Notes: generated by a model not told the origin, from the sequence alone. 44,451 nt of DNA from Polyangia bacterium (GCA_030431075.1 JAUIJR010000003.1:1-44451), one strand, 5' to 3'. Counted from the first letter of the stretch, positions 1 to 8,601 are shown. A program made the numbers and translations.

Positions 1-1
1 C

Positions 2-94
2 GAGGACCTCGAGCGGCTGTCCGACGTGAAGACCCTTTTGGACATGCAGGCGATCATCGCGGCCCAGGCTGCCGCCGGCGCTGCGGCATCATGA
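2..94 (+). CDS. C-terminal end of an unidentified protein (5' truncated)
   Basis: An open frame enters from the left edge and ends at TGA 92-94. The visible 30 residues (from EDLERLSDVK to an Ala-rich AAAGAAAS end) look helical and hydrophobic, with no recognisable motif. The stop overlaps the ATG of the next gene by 4 bases (ATGA), which suggests translational coupling and supports this being the real frame. The product cannot be identified from this fragment. Confidence 0.6.
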   Translation, partial: EDLERLSDVKTLLDMQAIIAAQAAAGAAAS

Positions 95-1056
95 GCGGAC
101 GCGTCGTCATCGCGGGAGGCAGCGGCCAGATCGGAGGCCATCTCGTGCGGCACTACCGTACGCGCGGCGACGAGGTCGTGGTGCTCACGCGCGGGGAGGC
201 GGGACCCGGGCGCTTGCACTGGGACGCGACGAATCTGGGACCGTGGGCCGAGGCCGTCGACGGAGCCAAGCTCGTCTTGAACTTGGCCGGGCGTACGGTG
301 AACTGCCGCTACAACGCCGAAAATCGCCGCCAGATCTACGCTTCGCGCGAGGACTCGACCCGCGTGCTCGGCGAAGCCATCGCGGCTGCGAGTGCGCCTC
401 CGCCGGTGTGGATGAACGCGAGCACGGCGACCATCTACGTCGACAGCCGCGACCAAGCGCAAGGCGAGTCGACGGGGGAGATCTGGCGTGGCGACGAGGC
501 GGGCGTCCCCGAGACCTGGCATTTTTCGGTCGACGTCGCGCGTCGTTGGGAGGCCGCGCTGGCTCGCGCCGAGACGCCGCAGACCCGCAAGGTCGCGCTT
601 CGGGCCTCGATGGTGATGGAGTGGGAGCCGGGCGGCGTGTTCGCGGTGCTCTCTCGTCTGGTGCGCTTTGGCCTCGGCGGTCATCAAGGCGACGGGGGAC
701 AGATGATGGCGTGGATCCACATCGAGGACTTCGCCCGCGCGCTCGATTTCATCGAAGCCAAGGCCGAGCTCGAGGGCGCCATCAACGTGTGCGGGCCCGA
801 GCCGCTGAGCAACCGCGAGTTCATGCGCGAGCTACGAGCGGCCTGGGGTCGCGGCTTTGGCCTACCGGCCACGCGCTGGATGCTCGAGATCGGCGCGGTC
901 TTCTTGCGCACCGAGACCGAGCTCGTCTTGAAGAGCCGCTACGTGGTGCCCGAGCGCCTGCTCGCCGCGGGCTTCGAGTTCGTGCACCCCAGTTGGCCCG
1001 AGGCCGCGCGCGAGCTCGTCGCGCGGGCGCGTCAGCTGCCGGTGGCCGCGCCCTGA
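91..1056 (+). CDS. TIGR01777/YfcH-type NAD(P)-dependent epimerase
   Basis: A 321-aa cytoplasmic protein of the atypical short-chain dehydrogenase group called TIGR01777 (E. coli YfcH, human SDR39U1). Residues 5-15 form the nucleotide-binding glycine motif (VIAGGSGQIGG). The family features LNLAGRTVNCRY, ASTATIYVD, ALRASMVM and the C-terminal NVCGPEPLSNREF block are all visible. Length matches the family (about 300 aa). The in vivo substrate of this family is not established. The ATG overlaps the stop of the preceding gene by 4 bases, so the two are probably co-translated. The last 25 bases overlap the 3' end of the convergent acetyltransferase gene. Confidence 0.93.
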   Translation: MSGRVVIAGGSGQIGGHLVRHYRTRGDEVVVLTRGEAGPGRLHWDATNLGPWAEAVDGAKLVLNLAGRTVNCRYNAENRRQIYASREDSTRVLGEAIAAASAPPPVWMNASTATIYVDSRDQAQGESTGEIWRGDEAGVPETWHFSVDVARRWEAALARAETPQTRKVALRASMVMEWEPGGVFAVLSRLVRFGLGGHQGDGGQMMAWIHIEDFARALDFIEAKAELEGAINVCGPEPLSNREFMRELRAAWGRGFGLPATRWMLEIGAVFLRTETELVLKSRYVVPERLLAAGFEFVHPSWPEAARELVARARQLPVAAP

Positions 1057-1487
1057 GCGGGGCGCGGGGTGGGGGCGCGCAGCAAGCGGCCGTCTTCGGT
1101 GGCCTGAAAGCCGCGCTTTTCGAGCCAGGCCGCCACCTTCGCGCCTTCGGGGTGTCCGCGGGGGATCACGTTGCTCATGTAGTTGAGGCCGCGGGCGCGC
1201 GCCTCTCGGCCGAGGGTGTCCAAGATGAAGCTGCCGACGCCCTGCTCGCGTCGCTCGGGATCGGTGACCAAGAGGATCTCGGCGTCGCCCCAGTTCACGT
1301 CCATCCAGCCGTAGCCGACGGTCTCGCCTTCGTCCTCGATGCGCCACCAGTCGCCGGGCAAGAGCTCTCCGCCCGCGCGCGCTTTGTGCCAGCCCTTCGA
1401 GAAGGTCTGCTCGGGAGCGCCGCCGACCAAGCGGGCCTTGTCCGCGTCCCAGCGCGCGCTCGGCTCATGAACGTAACGCAATGCCAT
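1032..1487 (-). CDS. GNAT-family N-acetyltransferase
   Basis: A 151-aa protein with the GNAT fold. The strand carrying AEILLVTDPERREQGVGSFI contains the acetyl-CoA pyrophosphate-binding motif (R-x-x-G-x-G), followed by a typical helix and the late GNAT motif AAWLEKRGF. ATG 1487 (MALRYVHEP) gives the usual single-domain length; the open frame runs further upstream, but that part shows no family features and overlaps the neighbouring gene. The acceptor is unknown. It lies 67 bases downstream of the hydroxyacid dehydrogenase gene on the same strand and may be co-transcribed with it. Confidence 0.82.
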   Translation of the reverse strand: MALRYVHEPSARWDADKARLVGGAPEQTFSKGWHKARAGGELLPGDWWRIEDEGETVGYGWMDVNWGDAEILLVTDPERREQGVGSFILDTLGREARARGLNYMSNVIPRGHPEGAKVAAWLEKRGFQATEDGRLLRAPTPRPAQGAATGS

Positions 1488-1554
1488 GACGATATTTTGT
1501 TGGCTGTGCCCGCGCGACGCAAGTCGCGGTCCGTGAACAGCGCGTTGCGCGGCT

Positions 1555-2511
1555 TCAGCCCACTGCGAGCTCGACCGCGCTCGGCAAGGGACGGCCTTCG
1601 ATGCCGGCGAGAAGGTTGGCCACGGCGCGCTGGGCCATCGCTTTGCGCGTGCGCGTGGTGGCCGAGCCGAGGTGCGGCAAGACGAGGCAGCGCGAAAATT
1701 CGTAGAGCGGATGGGCCGGCGGAAGCGGTTCGGGGTCGGTGACGTCGAGCGCGACGCCGGCGATCTCCTCGTTGCGCAGGGCGTCGACCAGGGCCGCACT
1801 GTCGACCACCGGGCCTCGGGCCGTGTTGACGAGATGGCCACGTGGCCCGATCCGGCGCAGCGCCTCGGCGCCGATGAGCCCGCGGGTCTGCGCGTTCAAG
1901 GGGCAGTGCAAGCTGACGACATCGCAGCGCTCGAGCAGCGCGTCGAGGGGGAGGTACTCGGCCTCCAGGGGCTCGGCGCGCTCGGGGTGGGGGCGAGGGC
2001 CGCTGTAGGCGATGCGCATGCCGAAGGCCCGTGCGCGTTGCGCCACCGCGGCCCCGATCGCGCCGAGGCCGACGATGCCCAAGCTCGCGTCGCGCAGCTC
2101 GAGGCCGAGCCATCCGGTGGGGGACCAGGGGCCCCACTCGCCGGCGGCGGCGTCACGTCGGGCCGCCTCGAAGCCACGGGCACAGGCCAAGATCAGGCCC
2201 ATGGCCAGGTCGGCCGTGGCGTCGGTCAGCACGCCCGGGGTGTTGCCGACCGCCAGGCCGCGCGCGCGACAGGCTTGCAGATCGATGTTGTCGTAGCCGA
2301 CGGCCATGTTGCTGACGACCTGCAGCTGGGGAAAGGCCGCGAGCAGCTTCGCGTCGACCGCGACGGTGAGCATGGTCAGGATTCCGCGCACCCTCGCGGC
2401 GCTCGCGGCGTCCATCTCGAGCCCCACGCGCAGCTCGCAGCGACCCTCGAGACCCCGCGTCCAGTCGGCGGGCAGGGGCTCCGAGAGCACGACCAGGGGC
2501 AGGGCGGTCAT
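1555..2511 (-). CDS. D-2-hydroxyacid dehydrogenase (glyoxylate/hydroxypyruvate reductase-like)
   Basis: A 318-aa NAD(P)-dependent enzyme of the D-isomer 2-hydroxyacid dehydrogenase family, starting MTALPLVVLSEPL. It shows the Rossmann motif GIVGLGAIGAAVAQRA, the arginine segment VNTARGPVVDSAAL, the glutamate-containing ALDVTDPEPLP, and the catalytic-histidine segment VLPHLGSATTRTR near the C-terminus. VSNMAVGYDNID is typical of the glyoxylate reductase/glycerate dehydrogenase branch (GyaR/GhrB/GRHPR). The likely reaction is reduction of glyoxylate or hydroxypyruvate to glycolate or D-glycerate; exact substrate choice is an inference. The start is 79 bases from the divergent PDZ lipoprotein gene, so the gap probably holds both promoters. 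Confidence 0.92.
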   Translation of the reverse strand: MTALPLVVLSEPLPADWTRGLEGRCELRVGLEMDAASAARVRGILTMLTVAVDAKLLAAFPQLQVVSNMAVGYDNIDLQACRARGLAVGNTPGVLTDATADLAMGLILACARGFEAARRDAAAGEWGPWSPTGWLGLELRDASLGIVGLGAIGAAVAQRARAFGMRIAYSGPRPHPERAEPLEAEYLPLDALLERCDVVSLHCPLNAQTRGLIGAEALRRIGPRGHLVNTARGPVVDSAALVDALRNEEIAGVALDVTDPEPLPPAHPLYEFSRCLVLPHLGSATTRTRKAMAQRAVANLLAGIEGRPLPSAVELAVG

Positions 2512-2590
2512 GCGCAGGATCGTACAACGCTCGTCGGCGAGGGGCGCGGTGGCTGGATCCGGCGGGGAAGTTCGGTATCTTCCGGCTCTC

Positions 2591-3199
2591 GTGCGTCGCC
2601 CTGTACCGAGGACCACGCGGAGCTTGCGCTTCGCCGCCGCCATCTCCTTCGCCTGCCTCGCGGGGGCGTGTGTGAAGATGGACGACAGCCCCTCGATGCG
2701 TGCCGAGTTGCGCGCGGCCAAGGCCGAGCTGAACGAGGCGACCCGCGAGCTGCGAGCGGCGACCAAAGAACTCGTCGACGCCCGCGCGGCGCTGGACTCG
2801 CGGGCGAAACCGGCCGAGGTCCGGTTGGCCGTCTCCGACCGAATTCCCGGCTTGGGCCTGGTCAAGTGCGCTTCGGCGCTGCGCTGTTCGATGCCGCGTT
2901 CGGTCCTCCAAAACATCGATCGGGCACGCGACAAGCTGGCGCGTCAAGCGACGCTTCGACCCGTGCGCAGCAAGGGCAAGGTGATCGGCTACCGTCTGGA
3001 GAGCGTGCCGGCCAACTCCCTGACCGAGAAGCTGGGCCTCGAGGCGGGCGACATCATCGAGCGGGTCCAGACGACCTCTTTGACCGGCAAGGGCGATGTC
3101 GACGCGATCATGAAGAAGGTGTCGGCCGCCAAGCGGATCACGGCGCTGGTGAAGCGAAACAAGAAGCGCCTGACCCTGCGCATCGACATCACCGACTGA
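2591..3199 (+). CDS. PDZ-domain lipoprotein (GspC-like C-terminus)
   Basis: A 202-aa predicted lipoprotein read from GTG 2591 (VRRPVPRTTR). An Arg-rich n-region and short hydrophobic stretch lead to the lipobox LAGAC, with Cys27 as the lipidation site. Residues about 32-75 are an Ala/Glu/Lys-rich helix, probably a coiled coil. Residues about 105-200 form a PDZ-like domain (YRLESVPANSLTEKLGLEAGD, then IERVQT and ITALVKRNKKRLTL), the kind found in type II secretion protein GspC and HtrA proteases. No protease or GspC N-terminal domain is present, so it is probably a periplasmic scaffold. An upstream start inside the divergent gene is possible in frame but would bury the signal peptide. Confidence 0.78.
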   Translation: MRRPVPRTTRSLRFAAAISFACLAGACVKMDDSPSMRAELRAAKAELNEATRELRAATKELVDARAALDSRAKPAEVRLAVSDRIPGLGLVKCASALRCSMPRSVLQNIDRARDKLARQATLRPVRSKGKVIGYRLESVPANSLTEKLGLEAGDIIERVQTTSLTGKGDVDAIMKKVSAAKRITALVKRNKKRLTLRIDITD

Positions 3200-3237
3200 G
3201 CGTTGACGGGCGCGCGGGGGTCGGCCAATCTACTCGC

Positions 3238-3693
3238 GTGGCCTATGCGAATCGGATCCTGATCGACGCACTTCGGCGCACTGCGCGTCGCCTGCGAGAG
3301 GGGGCCGACTACAGCTGGGGCCATCTGGGGATGTGCAACTGCGGGCAGCTCGCCCAAGCGGTGACGGGACGTGCGGGCGCCGAGATCCATAGCGCAGCCT
3401 TGGCCGCGGGCGGCGCGTGGATCGACCGGGCGCGCGAGTACTGCCCGACCAGCGGGCGACCCGTGGATGCGATCTTGCGCGAGCTGATGGGCATCGGCCT
3501 CAACGTCTCGGACGTCGCGGATCTCGAGAACCTCTCGGACGATCGCGTCTTGCGACGACTGCCCTCGGGGCGTCGCTGGCTCACGCGCAACGAGGTGAGT
3601 GACGTCGTCGAGTACCTCGAGACTTGGGCGGGTCTGCTCGAAGAGGAGCTGGGCCGCCGCGAGCTGGATGCCTTCGCCGAGGCCGCCCAATGA
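3238..3693 (+). CDS. Conserved-looking small protein of unknown function
   Basis: A 151-aa soluble protein read from GTG 3238 (VAYANRILIDALRR). It has three Cys (in GMCNCGQL and REYCPTSG) and an acidic C-terminal helix (VEYLETWAGLLEEELGRREL). I do not recognise a family. It ends in an ATGA overlap with the metallopeptidase gene, so the two are probably translated together. It has no signal peptide, which argues against it being a secreted inhibitor or chaperone of that protease. GTG is chosen because no in-frame ATG occurs before Met31. Confidence 0.7.
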   Translation: MAYANRILIDALRRTARRLREGADYSWGHLGMCNCGQLAQAVTGRAGAEIHSAALAAGGAWIDRAREYCPTSGRPVDAILRELMGIGLNVSDVADLENLSDDRVLRRLPSGRRWLTRNEVSDVVEYLETWAGLLEEELGRRELDAFAEAAQ

Positions 3694-6023
3694 GCGGGAC
3701 GCTCGCCTTTTTGCTCGGCGGGCTACTGGCGTCCTTGCCTTTGACCCCGCCGAGCTCGGGCGAGCTGAATCGGCACGGCCCGGCCTTGCCCGAGCTCACG
3801 CAGGGACAGAGTTTGCGCAACGGCGGGTGGATGCGCAGCCAGCTCGGCACCCATCCGAACACGGAGTTTCAGGCCAAGGCCATTCGTCGGCGCGACGGCA
3901 GCGTGGGCGTCTGGCTCATGCGAGAGACCCTGCACGGCATCCCCATCGCCGGTGCACGTGTGGCCCTGAGAAGCGATGGCGCCGGGCGCTTGCGACAGGT
4001 GGTCGGGCGCTGGCTCGCTGCCGACGCGCGGCTGCCGGTCGCCCCCCGGCACAGCGTTGCACGCGCGCTGTGGTGGCCCCTCGAAGAGGGCTTGGTGTTG
4101 GCGCGGGTCGAGACGACGCCGCTGCGTTTCGTGCACGGGCAGCCCGAGCAATTCGAGGTCGTCTACGCCGTGAGCGACGGCCGTGAACTCGCGCGCTGGT
4201 CGGTCGTGGACGACAGCCCGGTCCCGATCCGCGGGTGGGCCGAGAACCCGGTCGTCACGCCGCAAAGCGAGATCTTTTCGATCGATCTCGACGACCAGGA
4301 CCCGCTGCGCTTGGAGAACGGCTTTCTTCGGATCTGGGACTGCGACTGGGATGCGCAGACCCAAAGCTGCGCGATGACCTTTTTTCCCGAGGGCGACCCG
4401 GCCGTCGGTTTCGTCGAAGCGCCGCCACCGATCGAGGACGATGAGGCGCACCGCGATCCGGCCGACGCCTTCGCGGGCGTTCAGATGACCCAGTTCGGGA
4501 TGCGCTTTTACGATCGCCTCCTGAGCTGGGGCTGGGACCCCTACGTCTGGGACTTGCTGGACTGCAGCTGGCAAGAGGTCGAGCCCCAAGATTGCCGCGT
4601 CTTTGGGCGCGTGAACGTGCAGGCCCAAGACGAGCAGGGCGTGTTCCCCTATTCGGGGGCGTTCTACAGCACGGGGTCCGGCATTTGGATGGGCCAAGGG
4701 AACAACGCGGACACCAGCTTCGAAGGCGACATCGTCGTTCACGAGTTCGGGCACCACGTGACCCGCGGCTACGGGGTGCCCGAGCCCATCGACAAGTTTT
4801 GGGACCGATCGAGGCGATACGTGGATCGCTCGTCGATCAACGAGGGGACCTCCGACTTTTTCGCCCGGCAGATGTCGAGCAACGACCTCATCTACGACTA
4901 CTTCGTCGAGGTCGAGCCCAGCATCTACGTCGACAATCGCACCCGTCACATCGGGCAGCCCTTTCGTTGCCCGGAGAACCTGGTCGGTGAGGTCCACATG
5001 GACGGGCGGATCTGGGCGAGCGCGCTGCGGGCCATCCAGCTCGACCTCGCGGCGGCCGGCATCGCCGACGAAGACGAGTTCATGGCGGCCTTCTTGGTCG
5101 CGCACGCAGCCGTGCGTCAGATTCCGACCCAAGACCTCGAACAGTTTCCGGAGGCGGCGGACATCGTCATCGACGAGCTTCGGACGAGTTTTGGGGCCGA
5201 GGCTCAAGCGCGTGCACGCGCGATCTTCGATGCGCGAGGCTTGCGGATCTGTTCGCGACGACTCGACCTGCGTGAGGACCCGAGCTTCCAAGGGACGGCT
5301 TCGCCCGACGACCCGCTGGACGATCGTTTCATGGTCTTCACCAGTCACCGCACCAGCGTGGAGCCGGCGATCGTGCAGAGCCATCCCTGGGCGCCGGCGC
5401 TGCACCATTTCGTGGAGCTGGAGGAGGGGGAGACCGAGCTCGCGCTGCGATTTCGGCCCGGCTACTGGCGGCCGGCGAGAGTGGGGGAGGCGCCCCCCGA
5501 GTTCACCTTGGGCTTGCTGATGAAGCGCGGCGACCAGGAGATCGCGTTTTGGAGCGATCCGGACCCTGAACTCTCCGTGGTCACCAACGATGCCGAGCTG
5601 CGCTTCGTCTCGACTCCGGTCGATGCCGAGGGATGGGCCGAAGTTCGTGCGGTGGATCTGACCCCGAACGCGAGCTACGCGATCGCCCTGGTGAGCCTGA
5701 GCGCCGTCGACGGAGAACTCTTCGTGATCGAAGAGATGCAGTGGTCGATCGGAGCGTCGGGCGGCGAGGAGGGCGGCGACGAGAGCTCGAGCGCCGAGGG
5801 CGAAGCAGGCGAAGGGGACACGGGAGAGGAGGGCGCGGCCGGAACGGTTGGGAGCAGCGACGAGGGCGGTGCGGATGGACGGGCCAACGGGGCCATCAGC
5901 GAGGTGTCCTCGGGCTGCGCGTGCGCCACGGCGAGCGCTGGCGGTCGCGGGGCGGCGCCGCTGGGCTGGCTCGCCGCGTTGAGCTTGCTCGGGCTACGCG
6001 TTCGTCGTTGCCGCTCGACCTGA
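3690..6023 (+). CDS. Secreted gluzincin metallopeptidase with MYXO-CTERM-like sorting tail
   Basis: A 777-aa exported zinc protease. A hydrophobic signal peptide (FLLGGLLASLPL) is followed by a propeptide-like region. The catalytic HEFGHH motif is at residues 351-356, and 29 residues later comes INEGTSDFF with Glu385 as the expected third zinc ligand, the gluzincin layout of thermolysin-like (M4/M36) enzymes. After a C-terminal accessory region (about 520-690) comes an acidic Ser/Gly/Glu linker, then GCAC, the hydrophobic segment APLGWLAALSLLGL and an Arg-rich end. This is the MYXO-CTERM sorting signal pattern, implying processing and surface anchoring at the Cys. The start overlaps the stop of the preceding gene (ATGA). 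The exact peptidase family is uncertain. Confidence 0.88.
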   Translation: MSGTLAFLLGGLLASLPLTPPSSGELNRHGPALPELTQGQSLRNGGWMRSQLGTHPNTEFQAKAIRRRDGSVGVWLMRETLHGIPIAGARVALRSDGAGRLRQVVGRWLAADARLPVAPRHSVARALWWPLEEGLVLARVETTPLRFVHGQPEQFEVVYAVSDGRELARWSVVDDSPVPIRGWAENPVVTPQSEIFSIDLDDQDPLRLENGFLRIWDCDWDAQTQSCAMTFFPEGDPAVGFVEAPPPIEDDEAHRDPADAFAGVQMTQFGMRFYDRLLSWGWDPYVWDLLDCSWQEVEPQDCRVFGRVNVQAQDEQGVFPYSGAFYSTGSGIWMGQGNNADTSFEGDIVVHEFGHHVTRGYGVPEPIDKFWDRSRRYVDRSSINEGTSDFFARQMSSNDLIYDYFVEVEPSIYVDNRTRHIGQPFRCPENLVGEVHMDGRIWASALRAIQLDLAAAGIADEDEFMAAFLVAHAAVRQIPTQDLEQFPEAADIVIDELRTSFGAEAQARARAIFDARGLRICSRRLDLREDPSFQGTASPDDPLDDRFMVFTSHRTSVEPAIVQSHPWAPALHHFVELEEGETELALRFRPGYWRPARVGEAPPEFTLGLLMKRGDQEIAFWSDPDPELSVVTNDAELRFVSTPVDAEGWAEVRAVDLTPNASYAIALVSLSAVDGELFVIEEMQWSIGASGGEEGGDESSSAEGEAGEGDTGEEGAAGTVGSSDEGGADGRANGAISEVSSGCACATASAGGRGAAPLGWLAALSLLGLRVRRCRST

Positions 6024-6034
6024 GCCGGCCGCGG

Positions 6035-7381
6035 TCAAGCTTGGAGGACAACGACCAGGTCGCACACGTTGCTCCCGGTCGGGCCGGGTCGCCAGGCATC
6101 GCCGAGGGCCTCGAAGAAGTCGGCGGTGGTGAACTCGCGCAGGTGCGCCGCGGCGTCGAGCCCGAGTCCCTGGGCCCGTTCGGCTGTGCTCGGCGCGACG
6201 ACGGTGCCGGCGCAGCCGGAGTTCCCGTCGGCGCCATCGGTGGCGAAACACCAGATCCAAAGCCCACGCGCCCGGCAAACCTCGAGGGCGCTCGCGGCGA
6301 AGTGGAGGTTGCGACCGCCGCGTCCTTCGCGGTCGCGCTCGACCACCGTCTCCCCGCCCCAGGCGAGCAGCCGCGGCCGCGGGGCAAAGGCCTCGAGCTC
6401 TGGGCGATCGAGCTCGGCCTCGAGGGCGCGCAAGGCGGCCTCGCTCGTGCCGCCCAGGCCGCCGCCGAGATCGACACCGGCCCAACCCGCCTCGGCGGCC
6501 ACCCGCAACAGAGCACGGCGCGCGTCTTTGTTGCTCGCCACCAGCATGTCGAAGCCGCGCCGCTTGCCGACGCCGCGTTCTCGTCGCATCGAGAGGGCCG
6601 CACGCGCTTCGGGCGAAAGTGGGTCCCAGCCGCCGGCGGACATCAGCGCGTCACGCAGCGACTCGGGGTCGACCTCGTGGACGAGGGTTGGGCCGCCCCC
6701 GACCACGTGGAGGGCGTCGCCGGGGACGTCCGAGATGATCAACGCGGCGCAGCGCGTGGGCCCGGCGGCGCGCAGCAGGCCGCCAAAGCGCAGGCCGTCG
6801 AGCTGGGCGCGGGCGGCGTTCAGGGTCTCGATCTCGATGGGTCGACGCAGCCAGGTCTCGTTGGCCGCGCGCAGAGTCTCGAGCTCGACCCCGGGCCAAG
6901 GTGCGACAACCGACGCCGAGCTCCCGCCGCTGACCAGGGCCACGATCACATCTCCCGGAGCCGCGCGCATCGCCAAGTCGATCGCGGCGCGCCCCGCCTC
7001 GAGGCTGCCGGCGTCGGGCAGGGGATGGCCGCCGACGATGTGGCGGTGGCCGGCGGTGAGGGGCTCGAGCGCGAGCGGCCCCATCGAGAGCAGCTGCCCC
7101 AGGCGCTCGGGGTGCGGCGCGAGGACCTCGAGCGCTCCCGCCAGCATGCCGGCGCAGGCTTTGCCCATGGCGACGAGGTGCACTTGGGCGTCGCCTTCGA
7201 GGCGCTGAACCACCTCGCCGACACGAAGGTTTTCGGGGGTCAACCAGCCGAGGGCACGGCCGACGGCCGCCGCGGGATCGATCGCCGCATGGACGGCCTC
7301 GGCCATCGCATCAAAAAGCGGTGCGCGCGGATCTTCGGCGAGCAGCTCGAGCTGCGACAGTCGCGTCGGCGAAGTGGGCAC
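6035..7381 (-). CDS. Glycerate kinase type-2 (GckA/MOFRL family)
   Basis: A 448-aa protein with family motifs VHLVAMGKACAGM, HIVGGHPLPDAGS, VIVALVSGGSSAS, the DVPGD-containing LIISDVPGDALHVVGGGP, and a C-terminal MOFRL domain (LLAWGGETVV, LWIWCFATDGADGNSGCAG). The family phosphorylates D-glycerate to 2-phosphoglycerate with ATP in the cytoplasm. GTG 7381 (VPTSPTRLSQ) is used as start because it gives normal family length; Met at about 7306 is an alternative that would lose N-terminal sequence. It converges with the metallopeptidase gene, with 11 bases between the stops. It could use glycerate made by the 2-hydroxyacid dehydrogenase at 1555-2511. Confidence 0.92.
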   Translation of the reverse strand: MPTSPTRLSQLELLAEDPRAPLFDAMAEAVHAAIDPAAAVGRALGWLTPENLRVGEVVQRLEGDAQVHLVAMGKACAGMLAGALEVLAPHPERLGQLLSMGPLALEPLTAGHRHIVGGHPLPDAGSLEAGRAAIDLAMRAAPGDVIVALVSGGSSASVVAPWPGVELETLRAANETWLRRPIEIETLNAARAQLDGLRFGGLLRAAGPTRCAALIISDVPGDALHVVGGGPTLVHEVDPESLRDALMSAGGWDPLSPEARAALSMRRERGVGKRRGFDMLVASNKDARRALLRVAAEAGWAGVDLGGGLGGTSEAALRALEAELDRPELEAFAPRPRLLAWGGETVVERDREGRGGRNLHFAASALEVCRARGLWIWCFATDGADGNSGCAGTVVAPSTAERAQGLGLDAAAHLREFTTADFFEALGDAWRPGPTGSNVCDLVVVLQA

Positions 7382-7447
7382 GCCCCATGGTAGCGGGAGT
7401 CGAGCGCCGACGAGCGAGGCTGCGCGCGGCCGTGTACCCTGGCGTGC

Positions 7448-8005
7448 ATGTCCGACGCGCTTTGGGTTTTCGGCTACGGCTCGTTGATCTGGCGCCCCGA
7501 CATCCCCTACGACGCGGTCGAGTCCGCGCGCTTGCCCGGCTGGGCGCGCCGCTTTTGGCAAGGCTCGACGGATCACCGCGGGACCCCAGAGGCGCCGGGT
7601 CGCGTGGTGACCTTGGTCGAGGACCCCGAGAGCCACACTGTCGGGCGCATCTTTCGGGTGCCGCCCGAGGCGGTCGAGGGCGTGCTCGCGCGTTTGGACC
7701 ACCGCGAAAAGGACGGCTACCTGCGCCGCCGACTCGAAGTCGAGGCCTGGTCGGAGCCCGGATCGAAGCCGGGACCGAAGCCAGCGACACCTACGGCGCG
7801 GACGGCCCTCGTCTACATGGCGGCGCCCGGAAACCCGCAGTGGCTGGGTCCGGGGCCCGACGAGGCGCTGGCCCGACACATCGGGCGCAGTCATGGACCT
7901 TCGGGGAGCAACCGCGAGTATCTGCTGCGCTTGCGCGACGCCCTGCGCGAGCTCGGCGAGCACGACGGTCACGTCGAGGCACTCGCCGCCTTGCTCGAGG
8001 ACTAG
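7448..8005 (+). CDS. ChaC-type gamma-glutamylcyclotransferase
   Basis: A 185-aa cytoplasmic protein starting MSDALWVFGYGSLIW. The family substrate loop YGSL is at residues 10-13, and Glu87 in DHREKDGY is the expected catalytic acid. The family cleaves gamma-glutamyl peptides such as glutathione, releasing 5-oxoproline. A short insertion rich in Pro, Gly and Lys (about residues 103-115) is unusual. The gene diverges from the glycerate kinase across 66 bases. Its last 4 bases overlap the end of the convergent response regulator gene. Confidence 0.92.
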   Translation: MSDALWVFGYGSLIWRPDIPYDAVESARLPGWARRFWQGSTDHRGTPEAPGRVVTLVEDPESHTVGRIFRVPPEAVEGVLARLDHREKDGYLRRRLEVEAWSEPGSKPGPKPATPTARTALVYMAAPGNPQWLGPGPDEALARHIGRSHGPSGSNREYLLRLRDALRELGEHDGHVEALAALLED

Positions 8006-8601
8006 AACTCGCCGAAGAGGTCGACGATGCGCACGTCGAGGGCGCTGGCGATCTTGAACAGGCTCGAGACCGAGGCGCTGGACTCGGCCCGCTCGATCTG
8101 GCTCAGCAAGCTCACCGACAAGCTCGTTCGCCGGCCCATCTCTTTGAGGGTCAGCGAGCGGCTCTTTCGAAACTCGCGGACGCGCTGCCCGATGGTGATG
8201 TGCAGCTCGTCTTCGCGGCGGACGATGATGCCCTTTTTACGAGCGACCTTCGCCACCGTCTCGCGGATGTCGTCGCCCGAGAAGGGCTTTTGCATGTAGG
8301 CGCTGACGTCGAGGTCGATCGCGTCCGTGGCGGACTCCAACGAGGGGTAGGCGGTCACGATGATCACGCCGAGGTCGCGGTCGAGCTTGCGGACCTCTCG
8401 CAGCAGCTCCATGCCGTGCATCTGCGGCATCTTGAGGTCGAGAATCAGGATGTGGAACTGCTGCTTGTTGCGCAGGCGCTCGAGGACTTCCTTGGGATCC
8501 GAGAGCGCGACGACATCGCAGCCGTCGGGCGTCAGCAGGGCCGTGACGGTGTCGCGGACGTTGGCGTCGTCGTCGATGGCCAGGACACGCAGCGATGACA
8601 C
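8002..8601 (-). CDS. Response regulator with C-terminal XRE-type HTH
   Basis: A 199-aa two-domain protein read from GTG 8601 (VSSLRVLAIDDD). Residues 4-120 are a receiver domain: acidic pocket Asp10-12, phosphoacceptor Asp55 (LILDLKMPQ), switch Thr83 (VIIVTAY) and Lys105 (YMQKPF). Residues about 137-195 are a Cro/CI-type HTH (IGQRVREFRKSRSLTLKEM, SLLSQIERAESSASVSSL). XRE is an uncommon output domain; most response regulators carry OmpR, NarL or NtrC outputs. No histidine kinase is adjacent, so this is an orphan regulator. The open frame continues upstream through the tRNA, so an internal start is required. The 3' end overlaps the ChaC gene by 4 bases. Confidence 0.88.
   Translation of the reverse strand: MSSLRVLAIDDDANVRDTVTALLTPDGCDVVALSDPKEVLERLRNKQQFHILILDLKMPQMHGMELLREVRKLDRDLGVIIVTAYPSLESATDAIDLDVSAYMQKPFSGDDIRETVAKVARKKGIIVRREDELHITIGQRVREFRKSRSLTLKEMGRRTSLSVSLLSQIERAESSASVSSLFKIASALDVRIVDLFGEF

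Noticed and set aside
1672-3693. A 673-codon plus-strand ORF ending with the small unknown gene
   Set aside because: Only its last 151 residues look protein-like. The upstream part is antisense to the hydroxyacid dehydrogenase and overlaps the PDZ lipoprotein in another frame.
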